Of a stretch of 27,342 bases of DNA, positions 1 through 7,937 are shown piece by piece (the first letter of the stretch is position 1; every line of letters starts with the position of its first letter). The notes beneath the pieces were generated by a model. That model ran no database searches and was not told the origin of the DNA. It saw nothing but the letters and a program-made list of their open reading frames with translations. The stretch lies in contig CAZOLZ010000033.1 in the NCBI GenBank assembly GCA_964580965.1, forward strand, positions 1-27,342. The letters run 5' to 3'. This DNA is from CAIUKX01 sp964580965. GTDB taxonomy: Bacteria > Bacteroidota > Bacteroidia > Flavobacteriales_D > Crocinitomicaceae. Made by a program: the position numbers and the translations under genes.

Positions 1-2
1 CA

Positions 3-422
3 ATTGTATTAGACTTAGCAAACTTAATTATTGAAAAATCAATAATAGAAGAAAAATATCATGGAGGGGTAGGGGCCTTTCGAGAAAGGTATATTAAATC
101 AATAACACCTAAAAACAGCGAGGATAATATGCTTTTTAGTTTAGTTAAAATGAATGCTGATGAATTTGATATAGATGAATTAATAGATAATGGTTTGTCA
201 TTTAACGAAAATACAGAAACATCAAACGATTTTACAATCTATAGTAAATATGGTGGTGCTTATTGGGAACTAGAAAATTTAAATTCCAACGCACTTTATG
301 TTTGGCATAAACAAGATGATGAATTAAAGATTGTGAAAGCAAGATATATAGGTGAAGTAATGCTGATTTCAGAAATCCAGGAAGCATATGAACAAGGGAA
401 AGAATTAATGCAAAATATATAG
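3..422 (+). CDS. 3' part of an unrecognised protein gene (5' end outside window)
   Basis: The reading frame is open from the first in-frame codon (position 3) to the stop at 420-422, so the ATG at 129 is probably an internal Met and the gene begins before the window. The visible 139 residues are acidic and soluble, with no signal peptide or membrane segment. They include a Tyr/Gly/Trp-containing stretch (KYGGAYWELENL) and a helical C-terminus. I do not recognise the family. The general look (small, acidic, compact, accessory-type) would suit an immunity or SMI1-like protein, but that is a guess without motif support. It converges with the minus-strand gene that ends at 442, leaving 19 nt between the stops. 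Confidence 0.6.
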   Translation: MVLDLANLIIEKSIIEEKYHGGVGAFRERYIKSITPKNSEDNMLFSLVKMNADEFDIDELIDNGLSFNENTETSNDFTIYSKYGGAYWELENLNSNALYVWHKQDDELKIVKARYIGEVMLISEIQEAYEQGKELMQNI

Positions 423-441
423 TAATAAAGGTATTTTCTAT

Positions 442-1110
442 TTAAAAAAGTTCAGTTTTTATGTAACGTCTTCCACTACTTGTAGTCTCAATTACCTCCC
501 AGCTATCTCCATTAACCTTTTTGCATAATGAATCAATGGTGATTATCATTTGATTATCATAATAATCAATATTAAATTCTTTCGTACAAGTGTAACGAAA
601 AGATTCTATAAGTGAGCTTTCTGATGAAATTTTTATATTCTCTGAAAACAGGGTGTCTAAGAAGTTACCCTGTTCTAATGATAATAAAGAAATAGACTCC
701 CAATTATTCCCACCTCCAAGTATTGTACTGCTGGTTTCAAGGAATAGCTTATTGTTAATAGAAATGATTTTGAAATCAGGAGCATGACCAAAGCATCCAT
801 CATAAATGGTATCATTGATAGAGTTTCTATTTGCAACAATTGCTCCATGTGCACCATTCCATGCCATGTACGTTTTTTTGTAAGATGCTATTTCAATTTT
901 ATCATTATCAAGAATTATAGTTGTATCTATAAATAACTCGTAAGAATCCTCCCACCTCAACTCACCTGATTTACTTGCTTTAACAAGGGAATCTTTTTTA
1001 GGGTTTTCAAGTGTTTTTGCGGTTTGTTTAATTTTATTATTTTTTGAAATACAAGAGGAGTATCCAACTAATGAAATCAAGATAAATATATAAATAGTAA
1101 TTTTCATCAT
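442..1110 (-). CDS. putative lipoprotein of unknown function
   Basis: The 222-residue product starts with a hydrophobic signal segment (residues 3-16) followed by SSC. This is a loose Bacteroidota-type lipobox with the modified Cys near residue 20, so export as a lipoprotein is likely. The next 30 residues are Lys/Asn-rich, as is usual for a linker after the lipid anchor. The mature part has a Gly-rich turn (ILGGGNNW) and alternating beta-type segments, with no catalytic motif that I recognise. It stands alone between a tRNA-Val terminator and a convergent gene. No -7 promoter box is evident upstream. The function is unknown. I am fairly sure it is a real gene because of its length, its signal peptide and its Bacteroidota-like composition. 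Confidence 0.65.
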   Translation of the reverse strand: MMKITIYIFILISLVGYSSCISKNNKIKQTAKTLENPKKDSLVKASKSGELRWEDSYELFIDTTIILDNDKIEIASYKKTYMAWNGAHGAIVANRNSINDTIYDGCFGHAPDFKIISINNKLFLETSSTILGGGNNWESISLLSLEQGNFLDTLFSENIKISSESSLIESFRYTCTKEFNIDYYDNQMIITIDSLCKKVNGDSWEVIETTSSGRRYIKTELF

Positions 1111-1357
1111 ATAGCTAATTATAATTTTTCTAATTTACTGATATCTTCCAAGTAAAACATTTTTTAGACTTGAATATTTTTAGTGTTTTTTTTCCTTAAT
1201 CGAGGTGAAGTATGAGTGTTTATCTCAAATGATTCGTTATCTATGTGAAGGTTCATTCGATAACTCCATATTATAATCAATATCTGTGAAACTTTTTTTA
1301 ACTGACTTGATATCAATTAACTTACTGTCCAAAGTTATTTTTCAAACTAACACGAAT

Positions 1358-1393
1358 AAAAAAAGCCTTTACATTTCTGTAAAGGCTTTTTTT
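1358..1393 (-). terminator. strong intrinsic terminator after tRNA-Val
   Basis: A perfect 16-bp inverted repeat (1358-1373 with 1378-1393) has a 4-nt loop. The GC-containing core is GCCTTTACA, and runs of seven A and seven T flank it. It lies 4 nt beyond the 3' end of the minus-strand tRNA-Val, so it most likely ends that transcript. The flanking A and T runs could let it work in both directions. Confidence 0.85.
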
Positions 1394-1397
1394 CAAG

Positions 1398-1472
1398 TGG
1401 GAAATACTGGATTCGAACCAGTGACCCCCTGCTTGTAAGGCAGGTGCTCTAAACCAACTGAGCTAATTTCCC
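1398..1472 (-). tRNA. tRNA-Val (anticodon UAC)
   Basis: Read on the minus strand this is a complete 75-nt cloverleaf. The 7-bp acceptor stem is GGGAAAT/ATTTCCC and the discriminator base is A. The D-arm is GCTC...GAGC. The anticodon stem is CCTGC/GCAGG around the loop CTTACAA, giving anticodon TAC (Val). The T-arm contains GGTTCGAATCC. The 3' CCA is not encoded and must be added after transcription. The gene has its own consensus promoter upstream and a strong hairpin terminator just downstream, so it is probably a single-gene transcription unit. Confidence 0.96.
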
Positions 1473-1514
1473 TTAAGTATTTCTAAAACCTCGTTTGGTC
1501 TCGTTTTGTGTGTG

Positions 1515-1544
1515 CAAATATAAAGGCTTTTTTTAAATCTGCAA
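1515..1544 (-). promoter_or_regulatory. Bacteroidota-type promoter of tRNA-Val
   Basis: On the minus strand TTG (1542-1544) is followed after 19 nt by TATATTTG (1515-1522). This matches the Bacteroidota -33/-7 consensus (TTG, 17-23 nt, TAnnTTTG). Transcription should begin near 1508, leaving a leader of roughly 35 nt before the mature tRNA 5' end at 1472. Confidence 0.75.
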
Positions 1545-1573
1545 TAGAAAATGAAAAAAATATTAATAAAAGA

Positions 1574-2821
1574 TTAAATAAAATCACTTAGTAAAAAGAA
1601 ACTACCGAAAATTAAAATTGTATCGTTTTCATTTGCAAATACTTGAGCGTTAGAGTATGCAGAATTAATGTTTTCGAAAAAATTAGCTTTTAATTTAAAT
1701 TTAGTTGAATAGGTTTCAAGTTTATCGATTTTAGCACTTCTTTCATTACTAAATTCAGTAAAATAATATAAATTGTCTTTACCAAAAAGAGTGAAAATTT
1801 GTTCTAAATCTTTATCGTTACTTGTACCATAAATCAGATGTAGTTTGCCTTTATTTATTTTTTTTATACTTTGTATCGTTGCTTTAATTCCATCTACATT
1901 GTGAGAAACATCAATAAAAGTTAATGGTCTGTCGTTGACCTTCTGCAAGCGGCCATAAAAGCCAGTATTTTTTGTTAAAGCTTTCAAGCCTTTTTCAATG
2001 CTATCATCTTCAATTGTGATCTTTTCTATTTTTTCAAAGACTCTTAAAGCTGTTTGTACAGTCCTGAAATTCATAACCTGATAATCAGCTATGAAAGGAA
2101 AATTGTTAGGTTTAGAAACAGAATAATTCTCTGAAAAATAGATTGAAGCATTTCTTTCTTCAGATATCTCTTGAAAGACTTTCTTAGTTTCAGGTGTTGT
2201 TTCACCAATAACGACTGGTATTTTACGTTTAATTATTCCTGCTTTCTCAAAAGCAATTTCAGTAAGTGTAGTACCTAAAAAGTTTGTATGTTCTAGCCCA
2301 ATATTTGTAATTACGGATAAGATTGGAGTAATAATGTTTGTAGCATCAAGCCTTCCCCCTAAGCCTGTTTCAATTATACAATAATCGCATTGGTTGAATT
2401 GAAAATGTTTTAATGCTAATATCCACGTTATTTCAAAAAAAGAGGGTGAAAAGTCAATATCTAGAGTTTTTATCGTTGAACAAAAGTTTACAACTTCTTC
2501 CTCGTTGATCATTTCGCCATTTATTCGGATACGTTCTCTAAAGTCATGAATGTGAGGAGAGCTGAATAGACCAACTTTAAAACCATTTTCGGTAAGTATG
2601 GAACTTAGCATGGCTGAAGTAGAACCTTTACCATTTGTTCCTGCAACATGAATTAATTTTAATCCATTATCAGGGTTGTTAAATAAATCGGATAATTTTC
2701 TGCAGTTATCGAGTGTTGGTTTATATGCTTTTTCTCCAATAAGTTGATAAGAGGGAAATTGTTTGAATAACCAATCAATTGTTTCCTGATAAGAATTACT
2801 TTGCACGAATATTAATGACAA
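1574..2821 (-). CDS. folC: FolC, dihydrofolate/folylpolyglutamate synthase
   Basis: FolC adds glutamate to dihydropteroate or to folates, using ATP, in the cytoplasm. The 415 residues match the family length. Visible motifs are the P-loop GTNGKGS (residues 61-67), the following SSPH segment, the Mur-ligase-like ETGLGGRLDATN block, EKAGIIK with the Lys that is carbamylated in the family, and the C-terminal-domain DVSHN motif (usually DVAHN). It is the last protein gene of the nhaA-exbB-exbD-tonB cluster. Its start codon lies inside the end of the tonB-like gene (26-nt overlap), which suggests translational coupling. There is no functional link between folate synthesis and TonB, so the arrangement probably reflects lineage gene order. 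Confidence 0.95.
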   Translation of the reverse strand: MSLIFVQSNSYQETIDWLFKQFPSYQLIGEKAYKPTLDNCRKLSDLFNNPDNGLKLIHVAGTNGKGSTSAMLSSILTENGFKVGLFSSPHIHDFRERIRINGEMINEEEVVNFCSTIKTLDIDFSPSFFEITWILALKHFQFNQCDYCIIETGLGGRLDATNIITPILSVITNIGLEHTNFLGTTLTEIAFEKAGIIKRKIPVVIGETTPETKKVFQEISEERNASIYFSENYSVSKPNNFPFIADYQVMNFRTVQTALRVFEKIEKITIEDDSIEKGLKALTKNTGFYGRLQKVNDRPLTFIDVSHNVDGIKATIQSIKKINKGKLHLIYGTSNDKDLEQIFTLFGKDNLYYFTEFSNERSAKIDKLETYSTKFKLKANFFENINSAYSNAQVFANENDTILIFGSFFLLSDFI

Positions 2822-3554
2822 TATAAGCTTCTTCTACAATTGCACCAGGCTTTTTGTTGTATTTAACTTGAGAAACAGTTGCAGAGATTACTTTGTTGAT
2901 AATAATTTGATTAGTTGTAGTTGTTTTAGATGTATTTTGTGCATCAATTACATTTCCTTGTTCATCGATTTTAACTCTTAATTGGATGATGTAATTGGCA
3001 TCAGATTCAATATGATCTATGTAGGGATCATTTAAGCGAATACGTTTAAAATCACCTCCGCTTTGACCTCTACCTTTATTTAAACCGTTTGCACCTATGT
3101 CTGGACCAGTATCTTTTGAATTTCCAATTCCAACGCCTCCTTTGTCATTAGCTCCTTGATCTCCACCACTAAATGGATTTATATCGCGAACTTTAGTTGT
3201 TTTTTCTTTTGCAGGGTTCGTTTCATTTTTAGAAGTTGTCTCACCACTTTTAATTTGAGTGTCATTTTGCTTATCAGAAGTAATGATCTTCTCTGTTTGA
3301 GTGGTATTTTTTATTGATTCTTTAGCATTTGAAGCTTTACCACCTCCACTCGAAGAGCTATTTTCGATTTTTAAGTTTTCAAAATTTAAAGCAGAAATAG
3401 GTAATTTCATATTCAAAGGGACCTCAGAGGGTGGGGGGTCTGCTACTTCAAATGTTGTAATCAGTAAATAAGTAAAAGTCAGCAGCAAAACTAATAATGA
3501 ACTGATTACTCCAATTCTTTTATCCCTTTCCTTGTATATGCTACTAAACTTCAT
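2796..3554 (-). CDS. TonB-like energy-transducer protein
   Basis: The 252-residue protein has the TonB layout. There is a short cytoplasmic N-terminus, one membrane anchor (about residues 14-35), a long periplasmic linker (about 60-170) and a compact C-terminal domain (about 185-252) containing the IDEQGNVIDA strand typical of TonB C-termini. Such a protein would carry the energy of the ExbB-ExbD motor to outer-membrane receptors. The linker is rich in Ser, Gly, Thr, Asn and Lys instead of the usual Pro-Lys repeats. Pro occurs mainly right after the anchor (DPPPSEVP). The gene starts 3 nt after exbD ends and overlaps folC, so it is in one transcript with both. A TolA-like role is possible. 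Confidence 0.85.
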   Translation of the reverse strand: MKFSSIYKERDKRIGVISSLLVLLLTFTYLLITTFEVADPPPSEVPLNMKLPISALNFENLKIENSSSSGGGKASNAKESIKNTTQTEKIITSDKQNDTQIKSGETTSKNETNPAKEKTTKVRDINPFSGGDQGANDKGGVGIGNSKDTGPDIGANGLNKGRGQSGGDFKRIRLNDPYIDHIESDANYIIQLRVKIDEQGNVIDAQNTSKTTTTNQIIINKVISATVSQVKYNKKPGAIVEEAYIVINIRAK

Positions 3555-3557
3555 GCT

Positions 3558-3968
3558 CTATTTGTTGTATGCTAAAACAGGATCCCAAGAATTAGCTTGA
3601 GCTAAAGCTAGTACATTAAATACAGCTTCATAGCTTGCTTTTTTATGTCCAGCTATTTTTAATTTCATTTTTCCTGAGCTTTGAACAGCCGCTGAAGCCA
3701 ATTCTTTGATTTGGTCAAATTCCATTGGTTGTTCTAAATCACCTCCAGGCATAACGACATATTTATTATCTTCTGTGATAATAACAGCTGCATCAACAGG
3801 ATCAGGAGATTTAGGTATCTCTTCTTTAGCTTCAGGTAAATCGATAGGTGTATTGTTATTTGACATCAAACTCATGATGATGAAAAATATCAATAGAAGG
3901 AATACAAGATCTGTCATAGACGACATACCTCCCTCCAATTTTATTTTATTTCTTGAACCTAAATTCAT
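3558..3968 (-). CDS. exbD: ExbD/TolR-family biopolymer transport protein
   Basis: This 136-residue protein is the usual size for ExbD. Its N-terminus (KLEGGMSSMTDLVFLLLIFF) contains the essential membrane Asp, here residue 20, at the start of the single transmembrane helix (about 20-40). The rest is a periplasmic domain. With ExbB it forms the proton-driven motor that energises TonB. It sits 40 nt after exbB and 3 nt before the tonB-like gene, the normal order for this complex. Confidence 0.93.
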   Translation of the reverse strand: MNLGSRNKIKLEGGMSSMTDLVFLLLIFFIIMSLMSNNNTPIDLPEAKEEIPKSPDPVDAAVIITEDNKYVVMPGGDLEQPMEFDQIKELASAAVQSSGKMKLKIAGHKKASYEAVFNVLALAQANSWDPVLAYNK

Positions 3969-4008
3969 AATCTTTTGTTTTTAATTAAAAGAAAAGTATC
4001 TCTATTAA

Positions 4009-4710
4009 TTATTTATTTGGTTCGTTTAGTAGATCCATGAATTCTAATGCAGTGATTTCCATCTTATATACTAACTTACCAATTCTACCTACTAAATAAT
4101 TGTATCCAATGTATGAAACAATACCTACAATTAATCCAAATACAGTTGTAATCATTGCCGTCATGATTCCAGGAGCGATAACTTTAACACTCAAAGATGT
4201 TTCATTACCTAAGTCAATAAAAACTCCAACCATACCTAATACAGTTCCTAAGAATCCCAACATTGGCGCTGCACCTGAAGCTGTAGCCAAGAAACTTAAA
4301 CGTTGTTCCAAACGCATAATCTCTAGTTTTCCAGTGTTTTCAATAGATGTAGCAATATTATCTAAAGGCTTTCCTAATCTTGAAATACCTTTTTCTAACA
4401 TTTTTGCTGATGGTGAATTCGAATGTTTACAGAAATCTTTTGCTGCATCAATTTTTCCATCTAACATAAATTCTTTCACTTTAACTAAAAAGTTACTGTC
4501 TTCTTTAGATGCTTTATTTAATGCTAAAAAACGTTCAACAAAAATGAATATAACATAACCTAACATTAAGGTAAGCCATAAATTGATGATCCATCCACCG
4601 TTCCCGTTAGAATCTTGTACGATTTCCCAAAGTGATTTTTCAACTACACCAGTTGGACTTGTAGGTAAGACTGTACTTGGTTCGATTTGTAATAAAAAGT
4701 TTAAACTCAT
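4009..4710 (-). CDS. exbB: ExbB/TolQ/MotA-family proton channel protein
   Basis: The 233 residues show the ExbB plan: a first transmembrane helix (about 41-60), a long cytoplasmic domain, and two C-terminal helices. These start with the family signature (ATASGAAPMLGFLGTVLGMVGVF) and are followed by APGIMTAMITTVFGLIVGI, where the conserved Thr residues line the channel. It pairs with the ExbD encoded just downstream. The N-terminal 40 residues before the first helix are longer than in E. coli ExbB but common in Bacteroidota. Only 19 nt separate it from nhaA, so it is probably in the same transcript. No separate promoter is visible. Confidence 0.93.
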   Translation of the reverse strand: MSLNFLLQIEPSTVLPTSPTGVVEKSLWEIVQDSNGNGGWIINLWLTLMLGYVIFIFVERFLALNKASKEDSNFLVKVKEFMLDGKIDAAKDFCKHSNSPSAKMLEKGISRLGKPLDNIATSIENTGKLEIMRLEQRLSFLATASGAAPMLGFLGTVLGMVGVFIDLGNETSLSVKVIAPGIMTAMITTVFGLIVGIVSYIGYNYLVGRIGKLVYKMEITALEFMDLLNEPNK

Positions 4711-4729
4711 TTTTCTATTAAATTAATTG

Positions 4730-5884
4730 TTACCTCTTTTTTAAAGCTATATTTAACCATACATATCCTATTGTTCCTGCTAAAAAAGAGGATATTAGAA
4801 TTGTAAGTTTTGCATTGTTTTGTATTATAATATCGTCAAAAGCTAATAAGGTTACAAAGATTGACATTGTGAAACCAATTCCTCCAAGTATACCTACGCC
4901 AAAAATCTCACTCCATTTCACACCTTTAGGTAAAGAACATATTTTAAGTTTTACTGCTAAGTATGTGAAAATTGTTATTCCTACAGGTTTTCCTAATACT
5001 AATCCTAAAATAATACCGATACTGTAGTTATGTCCAAAACTATCTCCCCAATTACCTGAAATGATTATGGCTGTATTTGCTAATGCAAAAATGGGTAATA
5101 TTATAAAAGGGACTGGAAAATGAAGTGCTTGTTGAAGTATTGCTGAAGGAGATCTTTTTATAACATCGCTTGATGGGATTGCGAAAGCTAATAAAACTCC
5201 AGTAATTGTTGCGTGAACTCCTGAGTTAAGCATAAAGTACCACATGAAAACACCACCAATTAAGTAAATAATAAGGTTTGTAACTTTCAGTTTGTTCAAT
5301 ATTAATAATCCTACGAATACTCCCATTGCACTCAATAAATAGGTTCCCGCAATACCTTTCGAGTAGAACACTGCAATAACTATAATCGCACCTAAATCGT
5401 CAATTACAGCTAATGCTGTAAGGAAAACTTTGATGGATAGGGGTACTTTTTTTCCTAATAAAGCCAAAATACCAAGCGCAAAAGCAATATCTGTCGCCAT
5501 AGGGATACCAGAACCTGATTGTGTATTTGTACCAAAATTGAATATTAAATATAAACCTGCTGGCACTAGCATTCCACCAAGAGCACTTGCAACGGGTAAT
5601 AAAGCTTTCTTTACATTAGATAATTCACCTACTGTTAGCTCTCGCTTCAACTCAAGACCTATCAATAAAAAAAAGATAGCCATCAAGCCATCATTTATCC
5701 AATGTTCTAATTTTAAACCTCCAACTTCAACATGCCAAAAATGAAGATAACTTTCTTTTAACGATGAGTTTGTTATAATTAATGAAAGTAGCGTGAATAA
5801 AATAAGTATCATTCCACTAGACTTTTCACTTTCGAAGAAGTTTCTGAAGATTTTTGAACCTATTTTTTTTCCTTTTACATTCAT
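4730..5884 (-). CDS. nhaA: NhaA, Na+/H+ antiporter
   Basis: This is an inner-membrane sodium/proton antiporter for pH and salt balance. Family motifs are visible: the N-terminal RNFFESEKSSGMIL, GLELKREL, ATDIAFALGIL, and ALAVIDDLGAI with the paired Asp residues that bind the ion (D163/D164 in E. coli). About eleven hydrophobic helices follow one another. A start 36 nt further upstream (5920) is possible, but that ATG lies inside a terminator hairpin. The ATG at 5882-5884 gives 384 residues and aligns with the family N-terminus, so I chose it. It leads the exbB-exbD-tonB-folC cluster. No promoter is obvious between the hairpin and the start, so some read-through from the dehydrogenase gene is possible. 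Confidence 0.94.
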   Translation of the reverse strand: MNVKGKKIGSKIFRNFFESEKSSGMILILFTLLSLIITNSSLKESYLHFWHVEVGGLKLEHWINDGLMAIFFLLIGLELKRELTVGELSNVKKALLPVASALGGMLVPAGLYLIFNFGTNTQSGSGIPMATDIAFALGILALLGKKVPLSIKVFLTALAVIDDLGAIIVIAVFYSKGIAGTYLLSAMGVFVGLLILNKLKVTNLIIYLIGGVFMWYFMLNSGVHATITGVLLAFAIPSSDVIKRSPSAILQQALHFPVPFIILPIFALANTAIIISGNWGDSFGHNYSIGIILGLVLGKPVGITIFTYLAVKLKICSLPKGVKWSEIFGVGILGGIGFTMSIFVTLLAFDDIIIQNNAKLTILISSFLAGTIGYVWLNIALKKR

Positions 5885-5910
5885 TACAATAAAATATTTT
5901 TTGTAAAAAT

Positions 5911-5944
5911 AATAAACCATGACGTGACAACGTCATGGTTTATT
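5911..5944 (-). terminator. intrinsic terminator between dehydrogenase gene and nhaA
   Basis: A perfect 15-bp inverted repeat (5911-5925 with 5930-5944, arm AATAAACCATGACGT) has a 4-nt loop. On the minus strand a T-rich tract follows (ATTTTTACAAAAAATATTTT). It lies 33 nt after the stop of the dehydrogenase gene and just before nhaA. An upstream in-frame ATG of nhaA lies inside it. Confidence 0.75.
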
Positions 5945-5977
5945 TTAGAGTTATTAAAAATTGTATGTTTATACCTT

Positions 5978-7207
5978 TTAAACGAGTTGATTTAATGCTA
6001 TTTCAAATGCTGCTTTTGCAATTCCAGTTTTAGAATTGTTTTTATCATATGTTTGTTTAAGTGCATTATAGATCGTGTGACTTGTATCTTCGAAGATTCC
6101 TTGATCAGTCATTTCTTTCAGATCATTACTCATTAAGTATGCGAAAACTCTTGCCATACCACAATTTGCAACGAAATCAGGGATTATCGAAATTGAATTA
6201 TCTGCATGATCAGCAATTGGACCGAAGAAAATTTCAGGGTCAGCAAAAGGAACGTTAGCTCCACATGATATAACTTGAATTCCTGCTTTGTTCATTCTTT
6301 CGAATTGATCTTTGGTAACCATTCTAGATCCTGCACAAGGTGTGAAAACATCCGCTTTTAAGTCCCAAATTTTAGCATTCACGTCTTCGTAACTTAACAT
6401 ATTCGGACTTGATAATTCATTTCCGTTTTTATTTAAATATAGGGTTTTTACTTCTTCAAATGTAAAACCTTCTTCGTTTATTAAGCCACCTACTCGGTCA
6501 ATAATACCAACTATTTTAGCACCTTGTTGAGAAAGGTAGTAAGCAGCGGCAGAACCTACATTACCCCAACCTTGAATAATTACTTTTTTACCTTCAACAT
6601 TACCTCCCCATAGTTGGTAATAATGTTTGACAGATTCAGCTACACCGTAACCAGTTATCATGTCTGCTACAACATATTTTTTTTCAATATTTGGAGAATA
6701 TTGATGGTCTTCAATAACTTTTAAAACACCATGTCTTAATTGTCCAATTCTATTTATTTTTTGAGCTTCTCTAGGTTGGAAGTGTCCGTTGAATACACCT
6801 TCTTGCGGATGCCATACTCCACATTCCTCTGTAATTGGAATAACTTCGTGAATTTCATCAACGTTTAGGTCTCCACCAGTTCCGTAATAATGTTTTAAAA
6901 GAGGCGTTACTGCTGCGTACCATCTTTTAAGAACATCTTTTTTTCTAGGGTCTTTTGGGTCAAAGTTAATTCCAGATTTAGCACCACCGATAGTTGGTCC
7001 TGCAACCGTGAATTTTACTTCCATTGTTTTAGCTAAAGATTCAACTTCTCTTTTGTCTAATCCAGCTCTCATTCTTGTTCCTCCTCCAGAAGCACCACCT
7101 CTCAAAGAGTTTATTACTACCCAACCCTCAGCTTCAGTTTCAGAATCTTTCCATTCAAATACGATTTCGGGTCTTTTATTTTCAAATTTGTTTAATAATT
7201 CTTTCAT
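5978..7207 (-). CDS. Glu/Leu/Phe/Val dehydrogenase family protein
   Basis: This is an NAD(P)-dependent amino-acid dehydrogenase that interconverts an amino acid and its 2-oxo acid. The N-terminal substrate domain has GGGTRMR (41-47), Lys65 in TMEVKFTVAGP, Lys77 in GGAKSGINFDP and GGDLNVDE (111-118). The dinucleotide-binding domain has VIIQGWGNVGSAAA (about 209-221). The 409 residues are longer than leucine dehydrogenase (about 365) and shorter than typical hexameric glutamate dehydrogenase (about 450), a size seen in flavobacterial members of the family. The preferred amino acid cannot be read from the sequence. It has a -7 box upstream and a hairpin downstream, so it is probably monocistronic. 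Confidence 0.92.
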   Translation of the reverse strand: MKELLNKFENKRPEIVFEWKDSETEAEGWVVINSLRGGASGGGTRMRAGLDKREVESLAKTMEVKFTVAGPTIGGAKSGINFDPKDPRKKDVLKRWYAAVTPLLKHYYGTGGDLNVDEIHEVIPITEECGVWHPQEGVFNGHFQPREAQKINRIGQLRHGVLKVIEDHQYSPNIEKKYVVADMITGYGVAESVKHYYQLWGGNVEGKKVIIQGWGNVGSAAAYYLSQQGAKIVGIIDRVGGLINEEGFTFEEVKTLYLNKNGNELSSPNMLSYEDVNAKIWDLKADVFTPCAGSRMVTKDQFERMNKAGIQVISCGANVPFADPEIFFGPIADHADNSISIIPDFVANCGMARVFAYLMSNDLKEMTDQGIFEDTSHTIYNALKQTYDKNNSKTGIAKAAFEIALNQLV

Positions 7208-7249
7208 TTTTTATGTTCTTAATTATTAATTTAATGTTTTATTAGGGAG

Positions 7250-7257
7250 CAAATATA
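7250..7257 (-). promoter_or_regulatory. -7 box upstream of the amino-acid dehydrogenase gene
   Basis: TATATTTG on the minus strand matches TAnnTTTG and lies 43 nt upstream of the start codon. No TTG occurs at the expected -33 distance, so this is only half of the consensus. Confidence 0.45.
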
Positions 7258-7340
7258 GTTAGTTCTAAAATGTTAAACTATTAAATTGATGTTAATTAAT
7301 TAACGTTCATTTTAGGATTTGTTTAGCTTATTATTGTGTA

Positions 7341-7366
7341 AAAAAAAAGCAGCGATTAAGCTGCTT
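7341..7366 (-). terminator. intrinsic terminator after the small secreted-protein gene
   Basis: The stem AAGCAGC/GCTGCTT (7347-7353 with 7360-7366) has a 6-nt loop. On the minus strand a run of about ten T follows. It begins 6 nt beyond the stop of the gene at 7372-7800. Confidence 0.8.
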
Positions 7367-7371
7367 AATTT

Positions 7372-7800
7372 TTATAAATCGTCTGGAAGACTGATTTGTT
7401 TGTAAGCTTTTTTCTTTGGTTTTAGTTTTCTGATGAAAACCACTCTAAATCTTTCTCCATCAACAGTTTGTGCCATTTCTGAAATTCCGTTAGTGATTTG
7501 AGGGGCAGATCTATTTGCTGCTGAATAGAATTTTTTATTCATTAATTCATAGCTATTGTCTTCAAACTGCAAGAAGACTGAATTGATAGCTCCATTTTCA
7601 ACTCTAACTTTACCACCAACACATTCAACATCATTTTCGTTAAAGAAACAAACGATTACGTTTTCATGAACATCGTCAGATACAGTGAATGATCCGCGTT
7701 CTTTGAAAGCGTTTTCAAGTCTTAAGAAACAGTTTTTATCTTGACTAAATGCATTTAAAGTAAAGATAAACGTTGAAAGGATGAATAAAAGTTTTTTCAT
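7372..7800 (-). CDS. small secreted protein of unknown function
   Basis: The 142-residue product begins with a clear Sec signal peptide (MKKLLFILSTFIFTLNAFSQ, cleavage after about residue 19). The mature protein has Cys at 24, 51 and 60, a Gly-rich turn (CVGGKVRVENGAI), probable beta strands and a basic patch near the end (RKLKPKKKAYK). I do not recognise a family. It is monocistronic, with its own terminator and a TATATTTG box upstream, and lies divergently from gmhA. A periplasmic location is likely; the role is unknown. Confidence 0.75.
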   Translation of the reverse strand: MKKLLFILSTFIFTLNAFSQDKNCFLRLENAFKERGSFTVSDDVHENVIVCFFNENDVECVGGKVRVENGAINSVFLQFEDNSYELMNKKFYSAANRSAPQITNGISEMAQTVDGERFRVVFIRKLKPKKKAYKQISLPDDL

Positions 7801-7868
7801 TTTTGTTTTTTTAGTTAAAATACTTTTTGCTCAGCTTTTTATAATGCTTTAAAATAGTTGAACGAGAC

Positions 7869-7876
7869 CAAATATA
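7869..7876 (-). promoter_or_regulatory. -7 box upstream of the small secreted-protein gene
   Basis: TATATTTG on the minus strand matches the Bacteroidota -7 consensus about 70 nt before the start codon. The nearest TTG upstream is only 12 nt away, too close for a standard -33 element, so support is partial. Confidence 0.4.
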
Positions 7877-7917
7877 GTAAGATTGTCTCAAAAAAGGCTA
7901 TTATGCTGTATTTTTTT

Positions 7918-7925
7918 TAATTTTG
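7918..7925 (+). promoter_or_regulatory. -7 box just upstream of gmhA
   Basis: TAATTTTG matches TAnnTTTG and ends 12 nt before the gmhA ATG at 7938, which would give a very short leader. The last three bases are also an in-frame TTG that could be read as a start. If the box is the promoter, that TTG cannot be the start. No clear -33 TTG is present. Confidence 0.35.
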
Positions 7926-7937
7926 AAAAAAAAAAGC

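Noticed and set aside
4100..4558. 152-residue plus-strand frame opposite exbB
   Set aside because: It is a shadow of a well-supported gene, with no independent motif or promoter.
7923..7937. TTG start of gmhA at 7923
   Set aside because: It overlaps a TAATTTTG -7 box and adds only KKKS; the ATG at 7938 gives the family N-terminus.
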